Origin: Burkholderia sp. S171
GTDB taxonomy: Bacteria > Pseudomonadota > Gammaproteobacteria > Burkholderiales > Burkholderiaceae
Reading direction: 5' to 3'
NCBI RefSeq assembly: GCF_009766085.1
Contig: NZ_LMUF01000047.1
Span: 295,410 to 359,409 of the forward strand
DNA length: 64,000 bases
Shown here: in pieces, positions 1-10,105 of the stretch
Layout: every line of letters begins with the position of its first letter
Position numbering within the stretch: position 1 is the first letter of the stretch
Position numbers and translations under genes: made by a program
Notes under the pieces: generated by a model
What the model saw: the letters and a program-made list of their open reading frames with translations, nothing else
What the model was told of the DNA's origin: nothing
Databases searched by the model: none

Positions 1-497
1 AACCCCTCCTTCTCGCGAATTCCGACATAGACACGCTTCGCCACCAGTGCTCTCGGGCAAGCACAAGTCGCCCGGGAACCCGCACGGCCTCACGCCTATT
101 TAACGCCACGGTTCTAACACGCTTCGCCACCCGTGCTCTCGGGCAAGCATAAGTCGCAGCGGAACCCGCACGGCATCACACCTATTTAACGCCGCGGTTC
201 CAACATGTTTCGCCACTAGCGCTCTCAGGCAAGCGCGAGTTGTTTAGGAACCCGCATGGCATCATGCCTCTTTAACGCCGTGGTTCTCCGTGGGTGAATT
301 GCTCGGTTGGGACGGTCTTTTTGCGGGTAAAGCGTCACGCATTTTGGGGCCTTGTTCCGAGGAGGGTTGGCGACGAGGTTCTTCACGCATACCAATTTGG
401 TGGGTTATCCGCGGATAGCGCGGGATGAATCTTGGGCGGGTTCAGTCACTGGTGGCGAAGCGTGTCAGAACCTGTGTACGGAGAAGGAGGGTTTCAA
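1..497. repeat. 86-bp tandem repeat with inverted copy at window edge
   Basis: Three diverged copies of an 86-bp unit start at 31, 117 and 203. Each begins with a version of ACACGCTTCGCCACC and ends in a TTTAACGCC-GGTTC block. A shorter inverted copy lies at 451-490: bases 451-466 and 481-490 match the reverse complement of 30-45 and of about 5-14, separated by 14-15 unrelated bases. The small reading frame across 352-570 has no recognisable domain and overlaps the inverted copy, so I treat it as part of the repeat. Looks like a dispersed intergenic repeat family; function unknown. Confidence 0.8.
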
Positions 498-853
498 CCA
501 TCCGTCGCTCTGGCGAGCACCGTGCTTTTGGGGCACCTATGAATTAAAACTGCACGCTGTGGACACTTAGGGTAGAGCGGTTAAAGCGTTTTCTTTGCTT
601 CGTTTCTTTGTCGCTTTGGAAATGACGTGCCGCCACGCACAGTGGCTAACAGTGATAAAGAGAAAATCCGACTCTCGCAGACTGCTGAGGCCGAAAGCAG
701 CAACCGGGCATTGACCCCGACCGCTGCCCCCAGCCCAGGCACCCTGGAATAGACCCTGACCACTGAGCGCAACCCCCCCTCCCAACCCCGAGTGCGAACG
801 AAAGCCTCCGCCCGAGTGCGAACGAAAGCCTCCGCCCGAGTGCGAACGAAACC
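498..853. other. Intergenic stretch, no supported gene
   Basis: No convincing gene. A run rich in TTTCTTTGC-like words at 588-625 resembles short intergenic repeats common in this bacterial group. Small frames on both strands are low-complexity and lack ribosome binding sites. Confidence 0.5.
788..851. repeat. 24-bp tandem repeat, 2.7 copies
   Basis: The unit CCGAGTGCGAACGAAAGCCT plus CCGC repeats at 788, 812 and 836. The last copy is partial and runs up to the stop codon of the L-arabinose dehydrogenase gene at 854. It could be a slippage product; no hairpin is evident. Confidence 0.9.
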
Positions 854-1792
<939 letters not shown>

Positions 1793-1847
1793 TTAAAGAA
1801 AGCTTTGTTCATGTGGTGCGCCACAGTGGCACCTGCAGCGCGCCGGA

Positions 1848-3590
1848 TTAATGCGAATGCCGCGGCACATCGGCGCCTCGACATCCTACGAGAAAGTCGA
1901 AGTCGCAGCCTTGGTCGGCTTGCAGGACATGATCGACATAAAGCTTTCTATACCCGCTCGTGTCCGCAATCGCAACGGTTTGCACTTCGGCCCAATTGCT
2001 GAGACGGGAGGCGAGTTCCGCATCGCTCACATCAAGATGCAACTTCCCAGCAAGGCAATCCAGCTCGATCCAGTCGCCTTCCTGCACGACCGCCAGCGGA
2101 CCGCCGGCACGCGCTTCGGGCGCCACATGCAGCACCACGGTGCCATACGCCGTGCCGCTCATGCGTGCGTCCGAAATCCGCACCATGTCGGTTACGCCTT
2201 GCGCCAGCAGCTTGGGCGGCAAGCCCATGTTGCCGACTTCCGCCATGCCCGGATAACCCTTCGGTCCGCAATTCTTCAGCACGAGAACCGAGTCGGCCGT
2301 CACGTCCAGTTCGGGGTCTCCGATGCGGGCCTTGTAGTCATCGAAGTTTTCAAATACGACTGCTCGGCCACGATGCTTGAGCAATGCCGCCGTCGCCGCC
2401 GACGGTTTGACCACCGCGCCATTGGGCGCGAGATTGCCGCGCACGATGCACAGGCCGCCATCAGGGACGAGGGGCTTGTCGAGCGGACGGATGACTTCTT
2501 CGTCATAGATAGGCGCTTCTTTCGAGTTCTCCCAAAGGGAGTGGCCGTTCGCGGTCAGCGCGTCGGGATGGGGCAGCAAGCCTGCTTCACCCAAGCGCCG
2601 GATCACGCCAGGCAAACCACCCGCGTAATAGAACTCCTCCATCAGGAAGCGCCCCGATGGTTGAAGGTCCACAAGCGTAGGTGTGCCACGGCCAATGCGC
2701 GTCCAGTCATCGAGTTCAAGGTTCACACCAATGCGCCCCGCGATAGCCTTTAAATGGATCGCTGCGTTCGTCGATCCACCAATCGCCGCGTTCACGCGAA
2801 TCGCATTTTCGAAGGCTTCTTTCGTCAGGAGTTTCGAGAGCCGGACGTCTTCCAGCGCCATCTCCACAATGCGCATGCCCGACATATGCGCGAGCACGTA
2901 ACGCCTGGAATCCACAGCGGGAATTGCCGCATTGTGCGGCAGCGTAACGCCGAGCGCCTCGGCCATGCAGGCCATGGTGGACGCCGTGCCCATGGTGTTG
3001 CACGTGCCCGCCGAGCGCGACATGCCCGCTTCCGCCGACATGAATTCGTGCAGCGTGATCTTGCCGGCCTTTACCTGTTCGCTAAGCTGCCAGACCACCG
3101 TGCCCGAGCCGATATCGCGGCCATGATGTTTGCCGTTGAGCATCGGACCACCGCTCACCGCAATGGCCGGCACGTCGCAACTCGCTGCGCCCATCAACAA
3201 CGCGGGCGTGGTTTTATCGCAGCCAACGAGCAGCACGACGGCATCGACCGGATTGCCCCGGATCGATTCCTCCACGTCCATGCTGGCGAGATTGCGCGTG
3301 AACATGGCGGTCGGGCGAAGGTTCGATTCACCATTTGAGAACACGGGGAATTCGACCGGGAATCCGCCCGCTTCGAATACGCCGCGCTTCACATGCTCGG
3401 CGAGCTTCCTGAAATGTGCGTTGCAAGGCGTGAGTTCCGACCACGTATTGCAAATGCCGATAATCGGCTTGCCTTGGAATTCGTGATCGGGGATGCCCTG
3501 GTTTTTCATCCAGCTTCGGTACATGAAACCGTTCTTGTCGGCTGTGCCGAACCATTGGGCGGAGCGCAGCGGGCGTTTTGCGTCTGACAT
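1848..3590 (-). CDS. L-arabinonate dehydratase (IlvD/Edd family)
   Basis: A 580-residue Fe-S dehydratase predicted to convert L-arabinonate to L-2-keto-3-deoxyarabonate. Cysteines 56, 124 and 197 (TPCNAH, VGCDKT, GTCNTM) match the three [2Fe-2S] ligands of the pentonate-dehydratase subgroup. Ser478 in ARMSGT matches the catalytic serine. The length fits the L-arabinonate dehydratases rather than dihydroxyacid dehydratase, as does the linked arabinose dehydrogenase. AAGGAAAA precedes the ATG. It follows yjfF after 107 bases. Activity on D-fuconate or other pentonates is possible, since this subgroup is promiscuous. Confidence 0.88.
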   Translation of the reverse strand: MSDAKRPLRSAQWFGTADKNGFMYRSWMKNQGIPDHEFQGKPIIGICNTWSELTPCNAHFRKLAEHVKRGVFEAGGFPVEFPVFSNGESNLRPTAMFTRNLASMDVEESIRGNPVDAVVLLVGCDKTTPALLMGAASCDVPAIAVSGGPMLNGKHHGRDIGSGTVVWQLSEQVKAGKITLHEFMSAEAGMSRSAGTCNTMGTASTMACMAEALGVTLPHNAAIPAVDSRRYVLAHMSGMRIVEMALEDVRLSKLLTKEAFENAIRVNAAIGGSTNAAIHLKAIAGRIGVNLELDDWTRIGRGTPTLVDLQPSGRFLMEEFYYAGGLPGVIRRLGEAGLLPHPDALTANGHSLWENSKEAPIYDEEVIRPLDKPLVPDGGLCIVRGNLAPNGAVVKPSAATAALLKHRGRAVVFENFDDYKARIGDPELDVTADSVLVLKNCGPKGYPGMAEVGNMGLPPKLLAQGVTDMVRISDARMSGTAYGTVVLHVAPEARAGGPLAVVQEGDWIELDCLAGKLHLDVSDAELASRLSNWAEVQTVAIADTSGYRKLYVDHVLQADQGCDFDFLVGCRGADVPRHSH

Positions 3591-3697
3591 CGATTTTTCC
3601 TTACCGTTTACTTATTCGTTTGCTATTTCAAGACTTCATTTGCACGAACGCGCCGTGCGTTCGAGAACTGTTTAGGAGCGTGTTCTTGGGGATCGCA

Positions 3698-4792
3698 TCA
3701 ACTCCGCGATCCGAGCGCAACGGGATCGGCTTTGTTCGCCGCATCGTGTTGCCGTGGCGCTTCTCGTCGCTTCAGCTTCGACCCTGCTCGTTCACCCGAT
3801 GCCGTCCCGTCCGATTTGCGACGCGCCGCATGCCGTTCGATCACGCGCTGCAACAGGCAGAACGCGCACAGAAGGGCGCCTATGACGATGCGGGTCCACC
3901 ACGAACTCAGCGTGCCGTCGAACGTGATGAGCGTCTGGATGGTGCCGAGAATGCCGACGCCGAACACCGACCCGATCACGTAACCAACGCCGCCCGTGAG
4001 CAAGGTTCCACCGATGACCGTGGCGGCGATCGCATCGAGTTCCATGCCCTGACCCTGCAAGCCGTATCCTGAGAGCACGTACAGCGTGAACACCACGCCG
4101 CCCAGCGCGGAGCAGAAGCCGCTCAACGCATAGACGCCGACCTTCGTGCGCGCCACGGGCAGTCCCATCAGCAACGCGGAACGTTCGTTGCCGCCGACCG
4201 CATAGACGTTGCGCCCGAAGCGCGTGAAGTGCGCGACGAAGATGGCGAGCAGAAGCGTCGCGATAGCGATCAGGCCGCCGGCCGTGAGCGACGCGCCGTG
4301 AATATCGATGTGAAAGCCCGACAGCGCGTGGAAGGCGGGATCGTTGATCGTGATCGACTGCGTGGTGATCAGGAAACACGCGCCGCGCGCGAGGAACATG
4401 CCTGCCAGCGTGACTATGAACGGCTGCAGTTTGAAGAAGTGGATCAGCGCGCCCATCGCTGCGCCGTACAACGCACCTAACGCAAGCACGAGCGGCACGA
4501 TGACCCATATCGGCCAATGCAGGTGTTCAGCGAAGACGGCGCAGAGGATGGTGGTCAGCGCGACGACCGATCCCACCGACAGGTCGATACCGCCCGATAC
4601 GATCACGAACGTCATGCCGATCGCGACGATCAGCAGGAAGGCGTTGTCGACGAGCAAGCCGAGCAGCACCTGCAGCGAAAAAAATCCGGTGTACATCACG
4701 GAGCCGAAGCCGAACAGCGCGATAAACAAGACGATGGTGACGACGATCGGCAGCGTGCGCGGATCGACCAGGCGGTCGAGAAGGTTCCTCAT
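3698..4792 (-). CDS. yjfF: Sugar ABC transporter permease, YjfF-type
   Basis: A 364-residue inner-membrane permease of the RbsC/AraH class, the second of two permeases in the YtfQ-YtfR-YtfT-YjfF importer (known in E. coli for galactofuranose). Hydrophobic segments run through most of the protein. The conserved periplasmic-gate region [14 protein letters not shown] lies near residue 67, and the EAA-like stretch DAIAATVIGGTLLTGG is present. The start overlaps the ytfT stop by 4 bases (ATGA), indicating translational coupling. About 40 charged residues at the C terminus go beyond the usual length of about 330. In this context the substrate is more likely an L-arabinose or galactose form. Confidence 0.88.
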   Translation of the reverse strand: MRNLLDRLVDPRTLPIVVTIVLFIALFGFGSVMYTGFFSLQVLLGLLVDNAFLLIVAIGMTFVIVSGGIDLSVGSVVALTTILCAVFAEHLHWPIWVIVPLVLALGALYGAAMGALIHFFKLQPFIVTLAGMFLARGACFLITTQSITINDPAFHALSGFHIDIHGASLTAGGLIAIATLLLAIFVAHFTRFGRNVYAVGGNERSALLMGLPVARTKVGVYALSGFCSALGGVVFTLYVLSGYGLQGQGMELDAIAATVIGGTLLTGGVGYVIGSVFGVGILGTIQTLITFDGTLSSWWTRIVIGALLCAFCLLQRVIERHAARRKSDGTASGERAGSKLKRREAPRQHDAANKADPVALGSRS

Positions 4793-5826
4793 TTTGCTGC
4801 CTCGGCAAGGGGCTTTTTCATGACGTAGGGGAAGGCGCGTTTCAGTTGCCGCATGATGACGGTGCGGGCCGTGGCCGACTGGATCACGCTCACTACCAGC
4901 ACCACCGCTGCCTTCACGACGAGCGTGGCCTCAGGCGGCACGCCAATGGAGTAGGTGGTGTACGTCAGCGTCTGGATGATCAATGCACCGAGCACGGTGC
5001 CCGCGAGGCTGAACCTCCCGCCGAGCAGCGACGTACCGCCGAGCGTGACCGCGAGGATCGCATCGAGTTCGAGCAACAATCCGGCATTGTTGCCATCGGC
5101 GCTGCGTACATTGGAGCTGATCAGAATACCTGCGATAGCCGCCGTTAGTCCGGAGAAGGTATAGACCCCGAACACGATTGCGCTCGAGCGCAAGCCGACC
5201 AGTTTCGTGGCCACCGGATTGATACCGATTGCGCGGATGAACATACCGAGCGCGGTGCGATTCATGAGCAGCGCAGTCGCCGCGATTGCCCCGACCGCGA
5301 CCCAGACCGAACACGGAATGCGCGCCAGATAACCACCGCCAACCATGAGGTATCCCGATGCGCCGATAGGGATGATCTGGCCGCCCGTGAGCAATTGCGC
5401 GACGCCGCGGCCGGCCACCATCAGGATCAGCGTGGCGATGATCGGCTGCATGCCGACGAACGCCACGAGCACGCCATTCCACATGCCGGCGAGCACGCCG
5501 ACTGCGAGTGCTGCGGCAAGTGCTTCACCGACCCGCGAAGGATCGTCGGCGAGAATACTGGCGGCAGCCGCACCGGCGATTGCAACGACCGCACCGACAG
5601 AAATATCAATGCCGCGTGTTGCAATCACGAGCGTCATGCCGAGCGAGACGAGCACGAGCGGTGCGGCGCGATTGAGGATATCGATAGGCGCGCCGAACCA
5701 GTGGCCTTCGAGTACCGTGATTGAGAGGAAGTGCGCGTTCTGGCTCAGGTCGAGCATGATCAGCAACACCAGCGTGAGCACCGGCCATACGAGAGGATGC
5801 TGCAATGCGGCCTTGATCCGGTTCAT
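4789..5826 (-). CDS. ytfT: Sugar ABC transporter permease, YtfT-type
   Basis: A 345-residue inner-membrane permease of the RbsC class, partner of YjfF. It has ATRGIDISVGAVVAIAGAA near residue 70 and DAILAVTLGGTSLLGGRFS near residue 254, the two hallmark stretches of this family. It overlaps ytfR upstream and yjfF downstream by 4 bases each, so the three membrane-complex genes are translationally coupled. Two distinct permease genes, rather than one homodimeric permease, set the Ytf type apart from the other two importers in the window. Confidence 0.9.
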   Translation of the reverse strand: MNRIKAALQHPLVWPVLTLVLLIMLDLSQNAHFLSITVLEGHWFGAPIDILNRAAPLVLVSLGMTLVIATRGIDISVGAVVAIAGAAAASILADDPSRVGEALAAALAVGVLAGMWNGVLVAFVGMQPIIATLILMVAGRGVAQLLTGGQIIPIGASGYLMVGGGYLARIPCSVWVAVGAIAATALLMNRTALGMFIRAIGINPVATKLVGLRSSAIVFGVYTFSGLTAAIAGILISSNVRSADGNNAGLLLELDAILAVTLGGTSLLGGRFSLAGTVLGALIIQTLTYTTYSIGVPPEATLVVKAAVVLVVSVIQSATARTVIMRQLKRAFPYVMKKPLAEAAK

Positions 5827-7337
5827 CGGCTGCCTCCCGCAATGAGTCGATACACCTGATCTTCCGACGCCGCGTGTCCCTCGACCTCCGCCACCTTGCG
5901 CCGGTCGCGCAGCACTGCAATCCGATGGCTCACGCGCACGACCTCGCTCACCTCCGACGAGATGAAGACAATGGCGAGCCCTTTCGCACAGAGCGCCAGC
6001 ACGCGATCCATGATTTCGAATTTCGCCGCGACGTCGATGCCGCGCGTGGGTTCATCGAGGATCAGCATCTTGGGTTCCGTCGCAAGCCAGCGCGCGAGCA
6101 AGACCTTTTGCTGGTTTCCGCCCGACAGAAGCCCAATGGGCTGTTCAGCATCGGGCGCCTTGATGTCCAGCCGCTTGATGTAGTCGTCCGCTATCTGGCG
6201 CTGTTTCGCCTTGCGTATGACGCGCCACCAGCCGCGTTGCACTTGCAGCGCGAGAATGATGTTCTCGCGTATGGAAAGATCCGCAACGATGCCTTCCTTC
6301 TTCCTGTCCTCCGGGCAATACCCTATGCCGCGACGCACCGCATCGCGAGGAAAACGAAGCTTTACCGGCTTGCCGTCGATAGACATGGCGCCCGCGTCCG
6401 CCCGCTCCGCGCCGAACAGCAGCCGGGCGGTCTCAGTGCGGCCCGAACCAAGCAGGCCAGCGAGCCCGAGGATTTGCCCGGGCTGTACGTCGATATCAAC
6501 GGGATTCATCACGCCGCGTCTGCCTATGCCGCGCATTTCGAAGAACGGCGGCACGGCTGCTTTATGCGCGGGCGGTTCGTCGGCGGCGCGCTTCAGGCGC
6601 TCGGTCATGCGTTCATGTCCCACCATCTTCGAAACGAGCAATTCCACCGGTAAGTCGCGGGCGAGATATTCGCCTTCACGTTCGCCGTTACGCATCACCG
6701 TGATGCGGTCCGATATCGCGTAGGTCTGTTCGAGAAAGTGGGTGACAAACAGGATCGCCATGCCCGATTGCTTGAGCGTGCGCAGCACGTCGAAGAGCCG
6801 CACGACTTCGCCATCGTCAAGGCTTGAAGTGGGTTCATCGAGTATCAGCACGCGCGCATCCACCGAGACCGCGCGCGCGATGGCCACCATTTGCTGCACG
6901 GCGATCGGATACGTATCGAGTGATTTGGTCACATCCAGGAATACGTTCAGATCAGCGAGCGCCGCTTCGGCCCGCGCATGAATGGTCTTCCAGTCGATAG
7001 CACCGTGCCGTTTCGGCTGCCGTCCGGCGAACACGTTTTCAGCGACGGACAGATTCGGGCACAGGTTCACTTCCTGATAAAGCGTCCTGATTCCAGCCGC
7101 TTCCGCGTGGAGCGGGGCGGCGAAATTGACGACTTCGCCGCCAAGCCGTATCTCGCCGGCATCGTGTGTATGGACGCCGGTGAGTACGTTGATCAGGGTC
7201 GATTTACCGGCGCCGTTCTGGCCCATCAGCGTATGAATCTCGCCGGGAAATAAACTGAAGTCCACGTTCTGCAACGCCTTGACGCCCGGGAACGACTTGG
7301 AGATGCCAATGGTTTCAAGAATGGGCGAGCCGGTCAT
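5823..7337 (-). CDS. ytfR: Sugar ABC transporter ATP-binding protein, YtfR-type
   Basis: A 504-residue ATPase with two fused nucleotide-binding domains. The first carries Walker A GQNGAGKST (about residue 39) and Walker B LILDEPTSSLD. The second has the degenerate GLLGSGRTET loop normal for the RbsA/MglA family, then LSGGNQQKV and [11 protein letters not shown]. It powers import through YtfT/YjfF. It follows ytfQ after 114 bases containing a strong stem-loop and overlaps ytfT by 4 bases. Confidence 0.92.
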   Translation of the reverse strand: MTGSPILETIGISKSFPGVKALQNVDFSLFPGEIHTLMGQNGAGKSTLINVLTGVHTHDAGEIRLGGEVVNFAAPLHAEAAGIRTLYQEVNLCPNLSVAENVFAGRQPKRHGAIDWKTIHARAEAALADLNVFLDVTKSLDTYPIAVQQMVAIARAVSVDARVLILDEPTSSLDDGEVVRLFDVLRTLKQSGMAILFVTHFLEQTYAISDRITVMRNGEREGEYLARDLPVELLVSKMVGHERMTERLKRAADEPPAHKAAVPPFFEMRGIGRRGVMNPVDIDVQPGQILGLAGLLGSGRTETARLLFGAERADAGAMSIDGKPVKLRFPRDAVRRGIGYCPEDRKKEGIVADLSIRENIILALQVQRGWWRVIRKAKQRQIADDYIKRLDIKAPDAEQPIGLLSGGNQQKVLLARWLATEPKMLILDEPTRGIDVAAKFEIMDRVLALCAKGLAIVFISSEVSEVVRVSHRIAVLRDRRKVAEVEGHAASEDQVYRLIAGGSR

Positions 7338-7371
7338 GAACGAAGGCCGAAAAGGAAGGTTGAAGGTACGC

Positions 7372-7418
7372 CGCGAGTCCGCCGTTGCAGTGCTTACTGC
7401 TTACGTGGCGGACTCGCG
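7372..7418 (-). promoter_or_regulatory. Stem-loop between ytfQ and ytfR
   Basis: A perfect 12-bp inverted repeat: CGCGAGTCCGCC at 7372-7383 and GGCGGACTCGCG at 7407-7418, around 23 bases. No T-run follows on the minus strand. Such hairpins after a binding-protein gene usually protect its 3' end and lower expression of the downstream membrane genes; that role is inference. Confidence 0.75.
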
Positions 7419-7451
7419 TTTGCCGGATGTTTTCTCCGTGACTGCGGCAGC

Positions 7452-8420
7452 TTAGTACTTGCGCTGCGGCAGGACTTGCGCGGCAACGCTCATCGGGAAA
7501 ATGGTTTCCTCGGTCACGATGCGCTTGGGCAAGGATTTGCCCGCCTTCACGTCCTTGACCGCCGTCATGAGTTGCGGACCGAGCAACGGGCTGCATTCCA
7601 CGTCGACGTTGATCTTGCCTGCGACCATCGCCTCGAAGCCGCCCTTGGTGGCGTCGAACGAGACCACGGTCACGTCACGGCCGGGCTTCACGCCGGCTTC
7701 TTCCATTGCCTGGATTGCCCCGAGCGCCATGTCGTCGTTATGGGCGTAGACCACGTTGATTTGCTTGCCGTAGGTCTTGATGAAGGCTTCCATGACCTGC
7801 TTGCCGCCGGCGAGCGTGAAGTCGCCGCTTTGCGAAGCGATGACCTTGAACTTCGGATCGTTCTTGATCACTTCCAGCAATCCGGCGCGGCGATCGTTCG
7901 CGGGCGCTGAACCGACCGTGCCCTGCAATTCTGCAATGTTGATGGGACCGGGGTCGTTCTTGTAGTGCTCTTCGAGCCATTTGCCGCCGCGGCGGCCTTC
8001 TTCGAGGAAGTCCGAACCGATCATGGTCACGTACAGCGAAGTATCTTTAACGTCGATATTGCGGTCAGTGAGAATCACCGGAATCTTGGCGTTCTTCGCT
8101 TCGATCAGTACCGGCTCCCAACCGGATTCAACGACCGGGGAGAACGCGATCACATCGACTTTCTGCGCAATATACGAGCGGATCGCCTTGATCTGGTTTT
8201 CCTGCTTTTGCTGGGCATCGGAGAATTTCAGATTGATGCCGGCGTCCTTAGCCGCGCTTTTGACAGAAACGGTATTGGCCGTGCGCCAGGCGCTTTCCGC
8301 GCCGACCTGTGAGAAACCCAGGGTGATCTTGCTGTCATCCGCGTGGGCGGTCAGGCTTGCGCCCAGCAAAAGCGCAGAACCAAGCAGCGCACCGATGGCT
8401 GCGCGTCGAGCATGTCTCAT
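7452..8420 (-). CDS. ytfQ: Periplasmic sugar-binding protein, YtfQ-type
   Basis: A 322-residue secreted binding protein with a signal peptide (about residues 1-27, cleavage near AHA-DD). The mature part begins with KITLGFSQVGAESAWR and contains QQKQENQIKAIRSY, PVVESGWEPVL, LQGTVGSAPANDR and VYAHNDDMALGAIQA, the conserved blocks of E. coli YtfQ. It belongs to the pentose/hexose-binding (Peripla_BP_4) class. Linkage to arabinose dehydrogenase and L-arabinonate dehydratase suggests the ligand is L-arabinose or galactose, perhaps the furanose form. GGAGAC precedes the ATG. First gene of the operon. Confidence 0.92.
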   Translation of the reverse strand: MRHARRAAIGALLGSALLLGASLTAHADDSKITLGFSQVGAESAWRTANTVSVKSAAKDAGINLKFSDAQQKQENQIKAIRSYIAQKVDVIAFSPVVESGWEPVLIEAKNAKIPVILTDRNIDVKDTSLYVTMIGSDFLEEGRRGGKWLEEHYKNDPGPINIAELQGTVGSAPANDRRAGLLEVIKNDPKFKVIASQSGDFTLAGGKQVMEAFIKTYGKQINVVYAHNDDMALGAIQAMEEAGVKPGRDVTVVSFDATKGGFEAMVAGKINVDVECSPLLGPQLMTAVKDVKAGKSLPKRIVTEETIFPMSVAAQVLPQRKY

Positions 8421-8914
8421 GTTTGTCTCCGATTGTTGTGTTTGTGTTCGGTACTGCCGTGCTTATCTGTTTTCGCGCGGTCGAGTGATTCAGGACGTAC
8501 CGAAATGAAGCGTACCGCCGGGGTTCATGGCGGTCCAATCAGTTATTTGGTGTTTGCGATGCCAGAATTGGTATAGCGAAAAGGGGTTGTCGGATCGCGC
8601 CGGTGGGTTGAGGCTCCTTGACCCGCCATTGACTTGGGATAAACGGGGGTCTGAGTTGGAGCGCTATGCAGAGATTTATATAGGGCCCCACTGCGGACGT
8701 CATGGACTCCAGGGCAAAGTGTCGGCTTCGCACGGCACGTGATGACCAAATGGACCGGCTCACACCGCGATTGAGCGAGCGCAATGACTCAGTTGGTTTT
8801 GCTTCATTCCGAGCGCTTCGACATCGGGCTTTACTACGCGCCCGTTTCACACACAAGAAATCGAATACGCCCGGAGTTGCTCGTGACAGGCTCTCGGAGA
8901 GTTGTCGTGTCCCG
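8421..8914. other. ytfQ promoter region, no gene
   Basis: 494 bases between gguB and ytfQ, both on the minus strand. No supported gene. It contains the inverted-repeat motif at 8559-8574 shared with the chvE upstream region. AT-rich words near 8673-8682 have no clear promoter spacing. Confidence 0.6.
8559..8574. promoter_or_regulatory. Candidate operator upstream of ytfQ
   Basis: ATGCCAGAATTGGTAT is an inverted repeat (ATGCCA / TGGTAT around 4 bases, one mismatch). A closely similar site lies at 13273-13288 upstream of chvE, so a common regulator of both operons is likely. The size and symmetry fit a LysR- or LacI-type regulator; a GbpR/GguR-like LysR protein is known to control chvE homologues elsewhere. 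Confidence 0.5.
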
Positions 8915-10105
8915 TCAGGCGCGGTTACGGTTGTAGACATCAAGAAACACCGCCGCCAACAAGACCATCCCCTTGATCACTTGCTGGTAATCAATGCCAA
9001 TGCCCATGATCGACATGCCGTTGTTCATCACGCCCATGATGAAAGCGCCGATCACCGCGCCCACCACCTTGCCCACGCCCCCGGAGGCCGATGCTCCGCC
9101 GATGAAACAGGCCGCGATCACATCGAGCTCGAAGCCGAGGCCAGCCTTCGGCGTTGCCGTGTTCAGGCGTGCCGCGAAAATCAGACCCGCCACTGCCGCC
9201 AATACTCCCATGTTCACAAAGGTCAGGAAAGACAGACGCGCGGTGTTCACGCCCGACAGACGCGTCGCCTTCTCGTTGCCGCCCAGCGCATAGATACGGC
9301 GACCGATCGTCGTGCGATTGGTCACAAACTGGTAAATCAGGATCAGAACGGCCATCAGGATCAACACGTCGGGCAAGCCCTTGTACGTGGAAAGCAGCCA
9401 GCACAAGTACGTGACCGCTCCCGCGAACAACACGTTTTTCAGTACGAAGAACGCGACTGGTTCGACGTCCATATCGTGTGCCCGTGCCTTGCGGCGCTTG
9501 CGTACCTCCGCCGCGACCAGCCCCAGCGCCAGGATGATGCCCACGATCAGGGACAGCACCCGGAAGTCCGTGCCGCCGAACGGATCAGGCAGAAAGCCCG
9601 TGCTGATCCGTTGAAATCGCAGCGGGAACGGCCCGACCGATTGGCCTTGCAACAGCGCCAGTGCGAGCCCCTTGAAAATAAGCATCCCTGCCAGCGTCAC
9701 GATAAACGACGGAATGCGCGCGTAAGCCACGAACCAGCCCTGCGCTGCACCAATCAACGCCCCCACCAGAAGCGTCACGATGATCGTCGGCACCACGGGC
9801 CACGAGTACTGCACGATCAGCACCGCGGCCAGCCCGCCGATAAAGCCGCTGACCGATCCGACCGACAGATCGATATAGCCGGCCACGATCACGAGCAGCA
9901 TGCCCAGCGCCATCACAATGATGTAGCTGTTCTGCAAAACGAGATTGGTGATGTTCAACGGCTGCATCAGCACGCCGTCGGTCTGCCACTGGAAGAACCC
10001 CATGATCACGACCAACGACAGCAGCAGGCCGTAGTCGCGCAGATTGTTCTTGAGAAAGCCGAGTTTCATGAAATGGCCTTGATTCGATGTAGATAAGTCA
10101 CGCAT
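8915..10105 (-). CDS. gguB: Multiple-sugar ABC transporter permease GguB
   Basis: A 396-residue inner-membrane permease of the XylH/GguB type, longer than RbsC because of an insert with a charged loop ([10 protein letters not shown], about residue 220). It has [18 protein letters not shown] near residue 70 and [18 protein letters not shown] near residue 329. The ATG at 10105 overlaps the gguA stop by 8 bases. An in-frame ATG at 10069, better spaced from an AAGG sequence, is an alternative that removes 12 residues. It works with GguA and ChvE to import arabinose, galactose, glucose, xylose or fucose. Confidence 0.9.
   Translation of the reverse strand: MRDLSTSNQGHFMKLGFLKNNLRDYGLLLSLVVIMGFFQWQTDGVLMQPLNITNLVLQNSYIIVMALGMLLVIVAGYIDLSVGSVSGFIGGLAAVLIVQYSWPVVPTIIVTLLVGALIGAAQGWFVAYARIPSFIVTLAGMLIFKGLALALLQGQSVGPFPLRFQRISTGFLPDPFGGTDFRVLSLIVGIILALGLVAAEVRKRRKARAHDMDVEPVAFFVLKNVLFAGAVTYLCWLLSTYKGLPDVLILMAVLILIYQFVTNRTTIGRRIYALGGNEKATRLSGVNTARLSFLTFVNMGVLAAVAGLIFAARLNTATPKAGLGFELDVIAACFIGGASASGGVGKVVGAVIGAFIMGVMNNGMSIMGIGIDYQQVIKGMVLLAAVFLDVYNRNRA

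Noticed and set aside
352-570. 72-codon open frame in the left repeat region
   Set aside because: It overlaps the inverted repeat copy, has no ribosome site or domain, and looks like a translated intergenic repeat.
8702-10096. Long plus-strand open frame opposite gguB
   Set aside because: Rich in His/Arg/Asp with no hydrophobic core, it is the antisense shadow of a GC-rich membrane-protein gene.
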